From Eretmocerus hayati (lineage: Eukaryota; Arthropoda; Insecta; Hymenoptera; Aphelinidae): DNA of 64,000 nucleotides. Made by a program: the position numbers and the translations under genes. The DNA lies in the NCBI GenBank assembly GCA_029851415.1, contig CM056743.1:120682305-120746304 (forward strand). The letters are read 5' to 3'. The notes beneath the pieces were generated by a model, which did no database searches, was not told the DNA's origin, and saw only the letters and a list, made by a program, of their open reading frames with translations. This document shows positions 34,778 to 45,709 of the stretch, piece by piece; the stretch's first letter is position 1, and every line of letters begins with the position of its first letter.

Positions 34778-36017
34778 CGTCCCAATAAAGCTAAAAGAAA
34801 ATCAAATCAGTTATAGTTCGCAAAATTGGTCGGACAAGAGAAATTTTGGATCTGTACAATTTCGGTTTTACTGAATACTGAATGCCATTTCTCAGACGTG
34901 TGAATACAAAAAATGCAGAACCTCCTTTTTATCGTGCTTGCAAAAGCGTCAATCATTCGGGGTCGACCCAAACTGACCCGAACCTTTGGTTCTCTCATAT
35001 TATCATAACGTAGCAGCTATGAAAAAGCTCGTGATGAGGTCAACAATTCCTCGTTCTTGAGATCCACAGATCAATGGCTCAGAGTAAAGAAACTATCTGC
35101 AAACGTACGAGTTGAAATGAATGATGTGTCGGTCAGTACTTGAATCATTCTCGAATTTTTAAGGAATGGGGACAATTCTTCTATCACATTCACTAATTCT
35201 GTAGGTAAGGTGCTTAGATAACGATGGTATTTAATGATGATAAAAAAGCCTCAGATGATGATAGTATTTATGAGAAGGAAACTCTCAGGAGACTAGCTGA
35301 GATATTTACGAGACGCAAAGTCTGCACACATAGGTATGGTCTCCCCTGAAAATATTTTGATTGACCTCCCTTTCGATTATTCTCGATACCGACAATAATA
35401 CTGGTCTCAAATCTTGTGGCAGCCTTATACCTGAAATAGACGCATACTCTGAAAAACTGTAAAGAGATGTGTTTGTGTATCTTGGACACCATGCAAGTCA
35501 TGAAACCACACATTTTTTTCGATAAAATGGATACTTTTCAAGTGACACTCAGCAACCCAATAACACTCCCACAGGTGGACTTTGAGGACTTCCTTCTATT
35601 ACGCAACTTGAAACGAGTCGCTCGACGATGAGTTGTGTAATGGGGAAATAAGTGACAGTGCAGAAATCCAAACGAAATCTTAAATACAATATGAAGTCCT
35701 CTAGGTAAAGTCATTCCAAACAATAATCGATTATTTTTCCAAAAAACATCTTTTTTGACGTATGAATCGTGTAAGTTAAGGAGATGAACACCCGGTTCAT
35801 TTTTGCTAATCAATATTTTTACTAGAGTTCACTTGTTTTATTAATCATGATACTTGAGTACGACGTAAAGTTGTCTCAACATCTTGAATTTCTTGGAAAT
35901 CTCGGGAAATCTACTATCCTCGGACGTACTCTTGACGACTCATTCATCGGGAAACGAGATTAGTTCTAAAAAAAGATCTAAGGCCCCTTGGATCTCAAAC
36001 CTGTAACTTGACACCCG

Positions 36018-36172
36018 CAACAGAAAATCGATGGCCCAGAGTGAAAAGGAACTATCTGAAAATTTGTGATTAATAACCGGTAATATCTCGTACTATATTT
36101 AATACAAGATACTTCCGTTTAGCCAGAAATTTTCAGATAGTTCCTTTATACTCTTGGCCATCGAATTGAAAA
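36018..36172. repeat. Inverted repeat (~43-bp arms)
   Basis: Arms around AGGAACTATCTGAAAATTT are inverted at 36018-36062 and 36130-36172. A single related half-copy lies at 35065-35110. Confidence 0.7.
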
Positions 36173-37175
36173 CACCTTCATCAATCTGGAATTTTCAACG
36201 GGGAACAGATATTCTCCAAACACCATCATCAGGAAGTTTTCTATAATCTCTGCTCTGGAAGGCTCGGGCAAGAGACTTTGACCCGATGGGTGAGATGGCT
36301 TTCAAAACCGGAAGAGGGAAAAAGGTAACGACTTCTACAGCTGGCATTTTTATTAATCCAAGGAATATTGTATGTTCTAAAGCTGCAGGCTAATACGCAT
36401 ATATTGGAACTAAAAATCTTACCCCAATGAGATAATATCTGTGCGATCTGTTCCCTGCACAACCGATAGGAAAATAATATTCGACACCCGATCAGGGTGG
36501 TTTCTGTATTTCCGTGACGACCTTGAGACCGTCCTTGGCTTTGGATAAATATATGGGCAAATCTCAGGAAATGTGCGATTTCGCCTTTAAAATTTCGAGA
36601 ATTTCAGAATAGCATGCACACCTCCCATGGACTTTTCTTTGGTCCAAGTAATGCTCAAACAATGATAAAAACTTGCGTAAATGACTTTTGGAGCTCCGCC
36701 GTGGATTTGTGAGGGGATAGAAGATTTTTCCATGTATTTGGATGGGAGCCTCATATTTCCGTTGTTCTAATTGGCACACGTGTAAGTGAATACATGACAT
36801 CCTCGGTGTTGGAATAGAGGAAAAAAGATAAGTTTAATAGTTCACAGTGTCTTCTGGAGGTCTGTGGTACAAAATGAAGATGTGGGGACCAGGTTTATAC
36901 TTGGTTTCAATCTCAACGGAATCAAAATTTTCGTGTGCTGCACGAAAAACAATTTTTTTGACACACTGTGCGAGAAAGTAACTTTTTCGCACTGATTTCC
37001 CACTTTCTCTCACAGTTTGTCAAAAAATAGTATTCGATACACGGGTGTAGAACTTATTTTTCACCCTTGTATCGAAATGTACTATTTTGACCCCATTTAC
37101 GCAAAAATAACTTCTCTTATTGCCGCATCGTCATGCAGAATCGAGCACACTATCGTTCTTGGGCTAGATTCGTAG

Positions 37176-37396
37176 GTAATGACCCAACTTGCCCCCATTA
37201 AGCCATTTTCTCAATTACTCTGGCCCATCTCAATCTCTTCCAACGCACATTAAGTCATATTAAAGCTTGTCTCAAGACCTTCAAAATGAGTTAAAGTACA
37301 TCCAATTTGGACCAACTGGAGCCGAACTGTTTTAATTCTCCCCAAAGGTGATTTTTGAGAATTTACAAAAGTGTGTACCCAACTTGCCCCCATCAT
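37176..37396 (-). repeat. Dispersed repeat with GGGGGCAAGTTGG ends, copy 2
   Basis: It is inverted relative to 21485-21685. Both edges carry ACCCAACTTGCCCCCAT in the same direction, and the interior blocks match copy 1. Single GGGGGCAAGTTGGGTAC motifs also occur near 38970 and, less exactly, near 37580. Confidence 0.7.
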
Positions 37397-37618
37397 TTAA
37401 AACAATGTAAATCGGCGATAAAGTACATAAAATCGCTTTGATCCGTTTTGATCACCGTGTAGCGACATTTGTAGCTCTCAGCTGCCCCAAAACACTGTTT
37501 CCGACCTATTTTGATGCGGTGAACACGTTCTGAGTGCTAAAAACAGCCATACTGCACATCTTTCCGAGATAACCATATGGGGGCATTGTTGGGTACACTC
37601 CGATGTCGGCCTTTCTCA

Positions 37619-38637
37619 TAGTAGTGCAACTAAACCTCTGAATTCGATCACTAAGTGACCAAACTCTTGCTAACAATCTAAATTTGAACTCAAATGGTAG
37701 GTGGTACATCTGGTTTAATATAGCAAGAGGTTATTCGGTTAAATATTTGGGGGAACATATACATAATCAATAAAAGCATGCATTTTTTCACGACTTTTTC
37801 GATTTTTCCGTCATAAGTCGGAAAAGATCAGTTTTTCGAGAAAATGTGTAGAGGAATAATTTGTAGATCTTTAAACGATCTACAAGAATAATCTCCACAC
37901 TTTTCCTCGGAAAATGCATCCCTTCCGAGTTATTCTTCGTCGAAGATATAATCGTATTTGTTCAAATTAACTAGGTTAAATTGTTTATAACGGGTTCAAA
38001 CTATTTTTCTGAGATTATTGAGTCAATTTTGGATGAAAAAGGTCTCTTGGTATTTTTTCCTAAGTTTCATCGTTTTCGAGTAATGGAAATAGCAAATTTT
38101 GTGACTTCCGCCCCTGAATAAGAGCAACCACTGGGTGAAAGATCGAAGAACTCACTATTCCCATTACTTGAAAACGATTGAACTTAGGGAAAAATACCAA
38201 GAGACCTTTTCTGTTCAAAATTGACTCAAGCATCTTAGAAGAATAGTTTGAACCCGTTATAAACAGTTTGAGCGAGTTTATTTGAAAAAATGTGATTATA
38301 TCTTTGATGAAGAGTAACTTGGAAGGAATGCATCTTCCGAGGAAAAGTGTAGAGATCATTCTTTTAGATCGTTCAAAGATCTACAAATTGTTCCTCCACA
38401 TATTTTCTCGAAAAATCGATTTTTTCCGACTTATGACGGAAAAATCGAAAAAGGCGTGAAAAAATGCATGTTTTTATTGATTATTTGTATGCTCCCTCAA
38501 ATATTTAACCAAAAAACATTTTGCTATATCAAATAAGATGTACCACCTACCATTTGAGGCCAAAACTAGGCTGTTAGTAAGAGTTTGGTCACCGTCTCCC
38601 ACAGGAAGCGACTTTTCGGGGGTTAGTTGCACTACTA
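37619..38637. mobile_element. Foldback element (~460-bp arms) inside the MULE spacer
   Basis: The element is symmetric around about 38120, with ends TAGTAGTGCAACTA and their complement. The arms share GGTAGGTGGTACATC, CTACAAATTATTCC-type and AATACCAAGAGACC blocks in opposite orientation, with moderate divergence. It has no gene. Confidence 0.75.
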
Positions 38638-40429
38638 TTCGTGTTTTGTACATAAACTCGCTCCAAATCAGAGTTTTGCAACTCTAAAAACGTATTTTGA
38701 AGGTCATCTCGAGACAAGGAATCGAATGCGCCAAGGTACGTAGAGATTGGTCAAATGAAAATAAATACGCACCGGTTTTAGTGAACGCGATTACCTCGGT
38801 GATTTCTTAGCCGTGCAAACACGAAAAATGGAAAAATCAATTGCAATTTTCTGGAGGACGCAGAAACGATCCGGGGTCGATGCAAACTACGTACTTTCTC
38901 ATATTTTAACATAACAAACGTAAAAAAATATGCGGGAAGGTCCACGAGTGCCCATTTCTGAGATCGGCATATGGGGGCAAGTTGGGTACTCTTACCTCAT
39001 ATTTAAATATCCACTCCGATTCATCTCAAAATGTACGAGCATGCTCTGGGTACCTAATGAAAGATATTTGGTAGCGTGGGAGTTGTTCGACGCATGCTGA
39101 GCTGAGGAGCTGTAACCGCGAGGAGCTCATCAATATAATATGGACACCCACAAATATGGAAAGTCTACAGTCACTATTAGAACTTATTTCGGAGGTAGAA
39201 GAAGATGTTCTGATAGTTCAAACCCAGAAAAATGAGCTCCCGTGCCGAGTGGAATTTTTTAAACATTTTTCATCGGTAATTACGCCTTTTTCCCGAATCG
39301 CGCCGGACATTCTCCGAAAAGTTACGCCCTTTTAAATATGGGCCAACAGCGACTTTCGCCCTTTTAGTACTTGAACATGTCAGTTGAGCCCTTATTCCAT
39401 ATTTTCCCAAAGCGATCGGAGAAGTTACGAGGCGTAATGCAATTTACGCCCTTTTGAATTTTTTTTCTGCAGTTACACCCTTTTTCGATATACCCGAGGT
39501 CTAATTGAAGTAGTTACGCCTTTTTGACATTTTTTTTATTGTAGTTACGCCCTTTTTGGAATTGATGATGGAGTACATCGAAGTAAATTTTCAAAAGTTT
39601 CCAAACGAATTTTTTAATTCCGTGTACTGAGATAAGAAATTTCCTACAGTTTTCTTGCTCATAATTTCATTGTCAAAGATAGAGTTTCTTATTAATTGCA
39701 CCTAAAAATCGGAAATTGAGTCCGAGCTATCTTAGTTTGTTCGTAACTTTGAACTGCTGATTGACCGATTTTGATTTCACCAAAAGCATTTGAGGAGTGG
39801 CTCGAAAACCTATCGACCAACTTTTGGTGGAAACCATTCACGTATTTTCTAAACACCTCCGGGCTGGAATACTCAAAAATCCAAAATCTGCTTATGAATA
39901 CTTGGTTGCATGATTTGATTTCTCTATCTTTCTTTTCCGATCTGGGTGATGATGAGCCACCTGTATGTGAAATTTCAGCCTCTATTCTTACGCCTCGAGC
40001 CCTTGGGGTTTTTTTATTCTCAGAAAAATCTTGAGGAACTTTGAAGAAGACGTTATTCCTTTACAAAATTCCTCCATATAGAACTTTGCAATTGCACTAG
40101 GATTATAACCATCGGGAACGACTTTATTTAGTATCATTTTGATTAATAAATGCTCAAATACACGTATAGAGTTGTTTCAAACGCAAATTTCGTATCAGTG
40201 ATCAGCATCTTTTCGCAGAAGATGCTAATTACGAAGATACGTCAAAAATAGCACATGCACTATGTCTTACGACTTTGGAATTACTTTTTTAATCAGTAGC
40301 TGGTCTGCTTTTCGCGGAAAACATCTCTTGCCGAAGTTGATGCGGAGCAGTGGGGCTGGAATTGCAGCTGTAGGACGAAAAATAAAATTCTTAGTTATAG
40401 AATTCGTAATATAATCCATCAGCCAGCCA

Positions 40430-41060
40430 TGTAGCAAATTCGAGATCGGCACGCAATTTTTTGCAATCGATTCGTCTTGACTCGCTAATTTCGAATATCT
40501 AATTTTCGGCCCGAAAATCCTGGTCAGATTTTTTTTTATTAACAAAATACTGCAAAATTTATGGTTTTTTGCGCACAAGTAGAGAAGTTTTGGTCGGAGA
40601 GGAAAATTTCACGTAAAAAAATGTGGCATTTGACATCGTTTACATGATTTATGCGATGGATTATGTAAATCTACGTTTGTATGTAAATCTACATTTGCCG
40701 TTGCACAAAGCGACTTTGTTCATAACGATTCGGCATAACTTTGAATTATGAATCAAATTATTACAAGTAAATGTGCCACTCAGTTTATTATGTTATTTAA
40801 ATTGAAAAAGTGTTCCAGACACTTTCCTCTAAACCCATTATTTCTTCTGCAATTGTTGATGAAAATAAGAAATAATGGGTTATTTAGAGGAAATTATCTA
40901 GACTACTTTTTCATTCTAAATAACATAATGAATCGAGTGGCATTATATTTGCTTTCATTGTAGTATTTTGTTAATGAAAAATCTGACCTGGATTTTCGGG
41001 CCGAAAATTAGATATTAGTAATCAGCGAGTCAAGACGAATCGATTGCAAAAAAAATGCGT
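40430..41060. mobile_element. Palindromic element inside the MULE spacer
   Basis: The outer arms share TTGCAATCGATTCGTCTTGA and ATTTTCGGCCCGAAAATC in opposite orientation (40430-40560 and 40965-41090). The centre (40768-40950) is itself a palindrome with AACCCATTATTTCTT. This may be one palindromic element nested in another. Confidence 0.65.
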
Positions 41061-41104
41061 GCCGACCTTGATTTTGCTACAGAACCGATAGATTATAAGT
41101 CGAG

Positions 41105-41450
41105 GGCTAGCTCGAAAGTCGCTTCAACATTTGGATGCGTACATCCTCTGGTTCTACTGTATCAAATCGAGTCCAGCATGTGGTGATCTTGGAGGTAACT
41201 GGATCGGCCACCTATTAGAAACTGATTTTGGGGCCAGCTCAGAAAATTCACATGTAACGAGTTATGGTTCAATTCTCTGTAATTTCGTTCCATCGATGTG
41301 AACTTTCTAGGCATGTTCACGGATTTTGGTTATTGGAAGTACTTTGAATGGATAGGTTAATCAAAATTACCACTTGTTTAGGTCAATTCGATACAGTAGA
41401 ACCAGAGACGTACGGATTCAAATGGGGATCGTCGAGTTAGCCTCGAGTTT
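41105..41450. mobile_element. MITE inside the MULE spacer
   Basis: It has inverted ends of about 65 bp that include CTGGTTCTACTGTATC at 41150 and its complement at 41390. There is no coding capacity. Confidence 0.6.
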
Positions 41451-42224
41451 CCAGGCACTTTCCCTAAGAATTTCATCCTTGCTTTCCTTTCTACGGTTCA
41501 ACTGCTCCAGATCAATTTTGGCAAAAGACATTCTGAGGAAATTAGATTAGCCATCGACACACCAATAATTCTATGAACAAAAGGGCGTAAAGGCGGTTAC
41601 GCCCTTTTGTCAAATCGCAGAAAGGGCATAATGGCGTTTATGCCCTTTTCAAGATCTCGAGGTACGTAAACACCTATTATCAAAACGGGTTTCATGAATA
41701 GTTAGGACATCCTTCAGAGGAATCGAAGAGTGACAGGGCGGAAAAAGTGCGTAACCACCATTACGCCCTTTTTCAACGCAGCCCCTGTATTGATAACCAA
41801 CGTACTACTCAGTTTCAATTCAGTTTCGGTTTTCAGTTAAGCCAGTCTTCCTCCATTTGGGTTTAACATTGATTAAGTCACCTTATCGAGTTTTTGGATG
41901 CAATACATTACCGTGCACTACTAATCTAATTACCTGATACGAAACAAATTTCTTCTGGAAAGAAACGAAGGCGCTTGGAAATGTGACCGTACCCCGCGAT
42001 CGAGGTGAAAAATATTTACATGAATCGTTGAAATCTTAACAGAATATTCATACCAGGGCCCTTTTGTCTTGATCTACCGACTAATAATAAGTAAATGCGC
42101 AAAGACATGGATAGCTATAGGATCGATGTTTGAGCGATATAGTTACGAAAGATTTTCTTGACATATATACTTTTCTTTGCCCAAAAATCGGACGTGACAT
42201 CACGATAAGGACCAGCATTTCTAA

Positions 42225-42420
42225 CGAAATCCATTTTGAATTTTGTTGAATTTCGTTGAGTCCTATTTGATGACCCATTTCATAACGAAATCCCACTCTA
42301 AAAATTATAATTATCATATTGTGGCGATTATGATTTTTTGAGTGGGATTTCATCATGAAATGGGTCATCGAATGACACTCAACGAAATTTAACGCGATAG
42401 AAAATGAATTTCGTTAAAAA
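42225..42420. repeat. ~196-bp palindrome
   Basis: The inverted halves share AAATTCGTTGAGT-like and TGACCCATTTCATAACGAAA blocks around a centre at about 42320. It lies near the inner edge of the right MULE arm. Confidence 0.7.
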
Positions 42421-42812
42421 CCCTGATAAGAACTGGTTGATGACGTCAAGCGCTAGATTATTTTAAAAATTATTAATCGTGTCACGTTCAAAATTTATTG
42501 AAATTGTCATCCCAGCTGACATCTGAACGCATAGTGAAATTGGCGGGGATAGCTATTTCAACAAATGAACAATATTCTGATAAATTTAATTTATCGTGAT
42601 TTTTATGAAATTAGTGGCATCCTGATATTTTCAATTGAAAACTGTTTCAACAAATAAAGAAAGATTCTTCAGGAGCTATTTTTAAAAGATGACTTTTATT
42701 TTGAAAAAATGCACAGCATTGCAAGAGTTGATTTAGCTCTAAAAACCATGGGCCAAGTCTCGTTTCAATCCTCGCTACATCCTTTCGCGTTCAAGTTTAC
42801 CGATCCGATACA

Positions 42813-45414
42813 TGTTTATCGCGTCAAACCATGGAAGAAATAGTTAGTTGAACCAGCGGCATTTACCCCGACTTGCACTATTTAAAAGGATGTCGCGGGG
42901 TAGGTTCGCAGGTTTGCACTCCCTTATGATGAACTCTCGCAAAATCACTTGGGAAAATTGGGGTAACTTGGCTCTGGTTTATCAAAGTAGTGAGTACCAT
43001 AGCTCATTTCAGAGGTCTTGAAATGAATTTACAGCTGTGGTACCATCTGAAATTTTGAAGGAGGCCGAAGCTATTAGCGAAGAATCAGAGTCAGGTGAAG
43101 GGGGGGGGGTATACTTACGTTACATTTTACATGATATTTTCCAATTACAAATTGGTGAAAGACTCTTCAACAGCTATTTCATTTTAAAAATCCGAATTGT
43201 ATTCAGAAGAGGAAAAATCAAAACGCGTGGTCGTCATATCAAGGGATGTGAGCTTTGATATCTCAGGAAGATAGAAGCACATAGCTGTCGGAATATAATA
43301 CTTCAGTCAAATTGATTTGACTTGCTGGATGAAATACCAAAATGCGACAGACCCGTGTATAAAATAAAAGTTTGTAAGATCCGCTAGCAGAATCCTTTTC
43401 CAAGTTTCTTTCTGGATTCTCAAAATATTAATCTCAGCTGGAGCTCTAAAAATGTTCTACCTCTAACAATTTTTATCTGAATAATTGTGGGAGTGGCCAG
43501 CATTAGAGGGCCATTTGATTCAGTTTTTGCTTCTCTTCCGTTGACAATAAAGGAAGATTCCCACTTAGGTGTTGAATAAGAGCGATGCCCAACTGAGTAT
43601 GTATTATGGAGCCCTCAGTGGAAAATTCAAGCACCATTGCTCTCATCATTCGATAAATAGAGTAAGCTTTCATTGATCAAAACAATATCCTCATGATACC
43701 TATGCCATACTGTCAAATTTGCTGCCCAGTGCCTCTCTCCAGTACCGTGGAAACTTTTGAATCCTTCTGTTTTCACTCGAAATGAAAATTTGCCATTGAA
43801 AGTGTGAAGATGTTCAAGTAGTTTTGAGTATTTCAATGTGTGACATGTGTCTAGAAACTGATCAAAGCAGATGAATAGGTGGAAATTGACATGGACTGTA
43901 TTCCATAATTCCCCATCTGTACATTCATGAAAAATATTACTGATGCTGCAAATAAATGCTCAGACTGACTAATTGATGTCTGTGAGACACGATTGCAGAA
44001 CTCTTAATTTGATAGAAAACCACAACAAAGATTGATCCTGTGTGGGGTGCTGATTCCATAACATTCTGTAACTCGGATCAACAAGTTTCTTGAAGGAGTT
44101 CATTCACCCTTCGACAGTATTTCATCAATGAGGTAGTACGAAACTGAGACATGTAGTCAGAAATGACCAATCACAATTCCACGAAACACTGTTGCTCACT
44201 CATTGAGGAATCAAGCTTTTATATCAGTAGTGCACTCATGAGAGTAATAACTACATGAGTATTCTGTGGACTCAATAAAATGATCTCTAACTTTCTGACT
44301 AACTGAAAGTACCGAGAATGAATTCCCCTCCGCTGTTTGGTTTCTATCCAGTGCCAGTGTTTCCATTCTTCAGGGTGGAGTAATATATCCAGGAACTAGT
44401 CATGAATCGCATCTGAGAATTCTGAATGCATCAAACATGACAATTCAACGCACATCACGTGAAATTGAGCCTCACTGCAAGCGTACAAATTAGAGGTTAT
44501 TTCCACAAATTTTGTTCTGCCACCGCTTCCTAGATACTGCCGTCGTCGCAGAGCCATCCCGAAACCTGGAGCACTACATTAAAGAGGACTTCTCTTTTGC
44601 GGTGCATCCCAGTGCATCCTGGTGCACACATGGGCGACCATAAATTCCACGTCGTCTGCAACGCACGTACCTCTGAAATGCACCAAAATAAATTGTCAAG
44701 GCCCGGACGCCGATTCACTAAGTCGGGGCCGGGTCTCATTTCCTGGTGACCATCATTGGATCTTAACACCCTGGGTGAGCTGGTTGTGCCGTTTCCGTAA
44801 AATGTTCGCGCGGGCACCAAATGTCAAAACAATAGCAGACGACGCGCGTGCCTTCGCGTCGTCCATGGCATCAGAAGGCTGATGCTTTCTTCTGCCTTTC
44901 GTTCTGCCTTGCACTTGGATTTTTTGAATGCACACGAGTACTGAAAGTTCTTATCGCACTTAATATCGTTCTTTATATTGTTAAATTTTACGATGTTTGT
45001 GACAATGTCCTGTCGATCAGATCTGCGCAATTAGGTACCCACATTTAAACTGCCGCCACTGAGACGAGCCGATGACTCCCGCGGTCGGCCAGTTCCGGTC
45101 ATGGGTTGGGGTGGGGGTAGTTATAAACATTCACCCTTTGTGCAAGAGAAAAAGGATGTTTTTGGGAGAAGTAAGGGCTGGACAATTAATTTGGGGTAAA
45201 AGGACAATTATCTGATTGATGAAATTGTAGCTAGATCCCTTCTCCGAGCCACCATCACGTCTAGATGTATCGTATTTTTTACGATTGTTTATGCAAAATA
45301 GGGGGTTGGACAATTCAAAAGGATCGCGTTTTTGGGGTGGTCTATTCAGCCCCTATCGAATGGTGTGCTTGTTGCGGGTATGTTTGATAATTTTTTTGCT
45401 AACTTTTCGGTGCC
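42813..45414 (-). repeat. Right terminal inverted repeat of the MULE-like element
   Basis: This is the inverted, near-identical partner of 32175-34777. Equivalent landmarks sit at equal distances from the two ends (for example 32276 and 45313, both 101 bp in). Confidence 0.95.
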
Positions 45415-45709
45415 ATAGATGACTAATGTCAAGTGTCATGAACAGCTGTTTCTAAACAAAAAATTCATAGTATAAGAGATCTACTTCTTTGCTGTTGCCC
45501 GCAAAAATTGACCGTCTGCCAAACCTTATTATTTGGCTTTGAAACATTTGTCAGTTGGCTAGCAGCAGACAAGCACTTACCTATTTTAGCGCAAGTCAGT
45601 TGCATTTTGCGCGACGTAGCGGGAGGTGTTATCCACTGCGTAGACTTACCGTGTGTGATGCAATTTTCAATTGTATGACACTCAACAAAAAAACGACAAG
45701 ATTGTAAGA

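Larger units (their letters stand above)
34778..42812. other. Spacer of the MULE-like element: palindromic inserts, no gene
   Basis: This is 8 kb without a recognisable gene. Visible structures are an inverted repeat 36018-36172, a hairpin near 36950-37025, the GGGGGCAAGTTGG repeat at 37176-37396, foldbacks at 37619-38637 and 40430-41060, a MITE at 41105-41450, clustered TTACGCCCTTTT motifs at 39280-39560 and 41580-41790, and a palindrome at 42225-42420. No MULE transposase, zinc finger or captured host exon is seen. Confidence 0.6.
32175..45414. mobile_element. 13.2-kb MULE-like element with 2.6-kb terminal inverted repeats
   Basis: Both ends read GGCACCGAAAAGTTAGC inward. The arms are nearly identical (32175-34777 and 42813-45414), and the element is flanked by a perfect 9-bp duplication. 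Long inverted repeats with an 8-11 bp (commonly 9) duplication are the hallmark of Mutator-like elements. Differences between arms that I can see are one base in a poly-C run near 34480 and a two-base change near 34440. The 8-kb spacer (34778-42812) has no frame above ~100 codons and no DDE/MULE domain, so the element is non-autonomous or decayed. It separates SYS1 from HAX1. Confidence 0.88.

Noticed and set aside
32175..45414. Polinton/Maverick identity for the 13-kb element
   Set aside because: The size and long inverted repeats would fit, but Polintons make 6-bp duplications and encode a polymerase, integrase and capsid genes. None is present and the duplication is 9 bp.
32175..45414. Assembly artefact as the explanation for identical inverted arms
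   Set aside because: It cannot be excluded fully, but the exact 9-bp duplication directly outside both ends and the small differences between arms argue for a real insertion.
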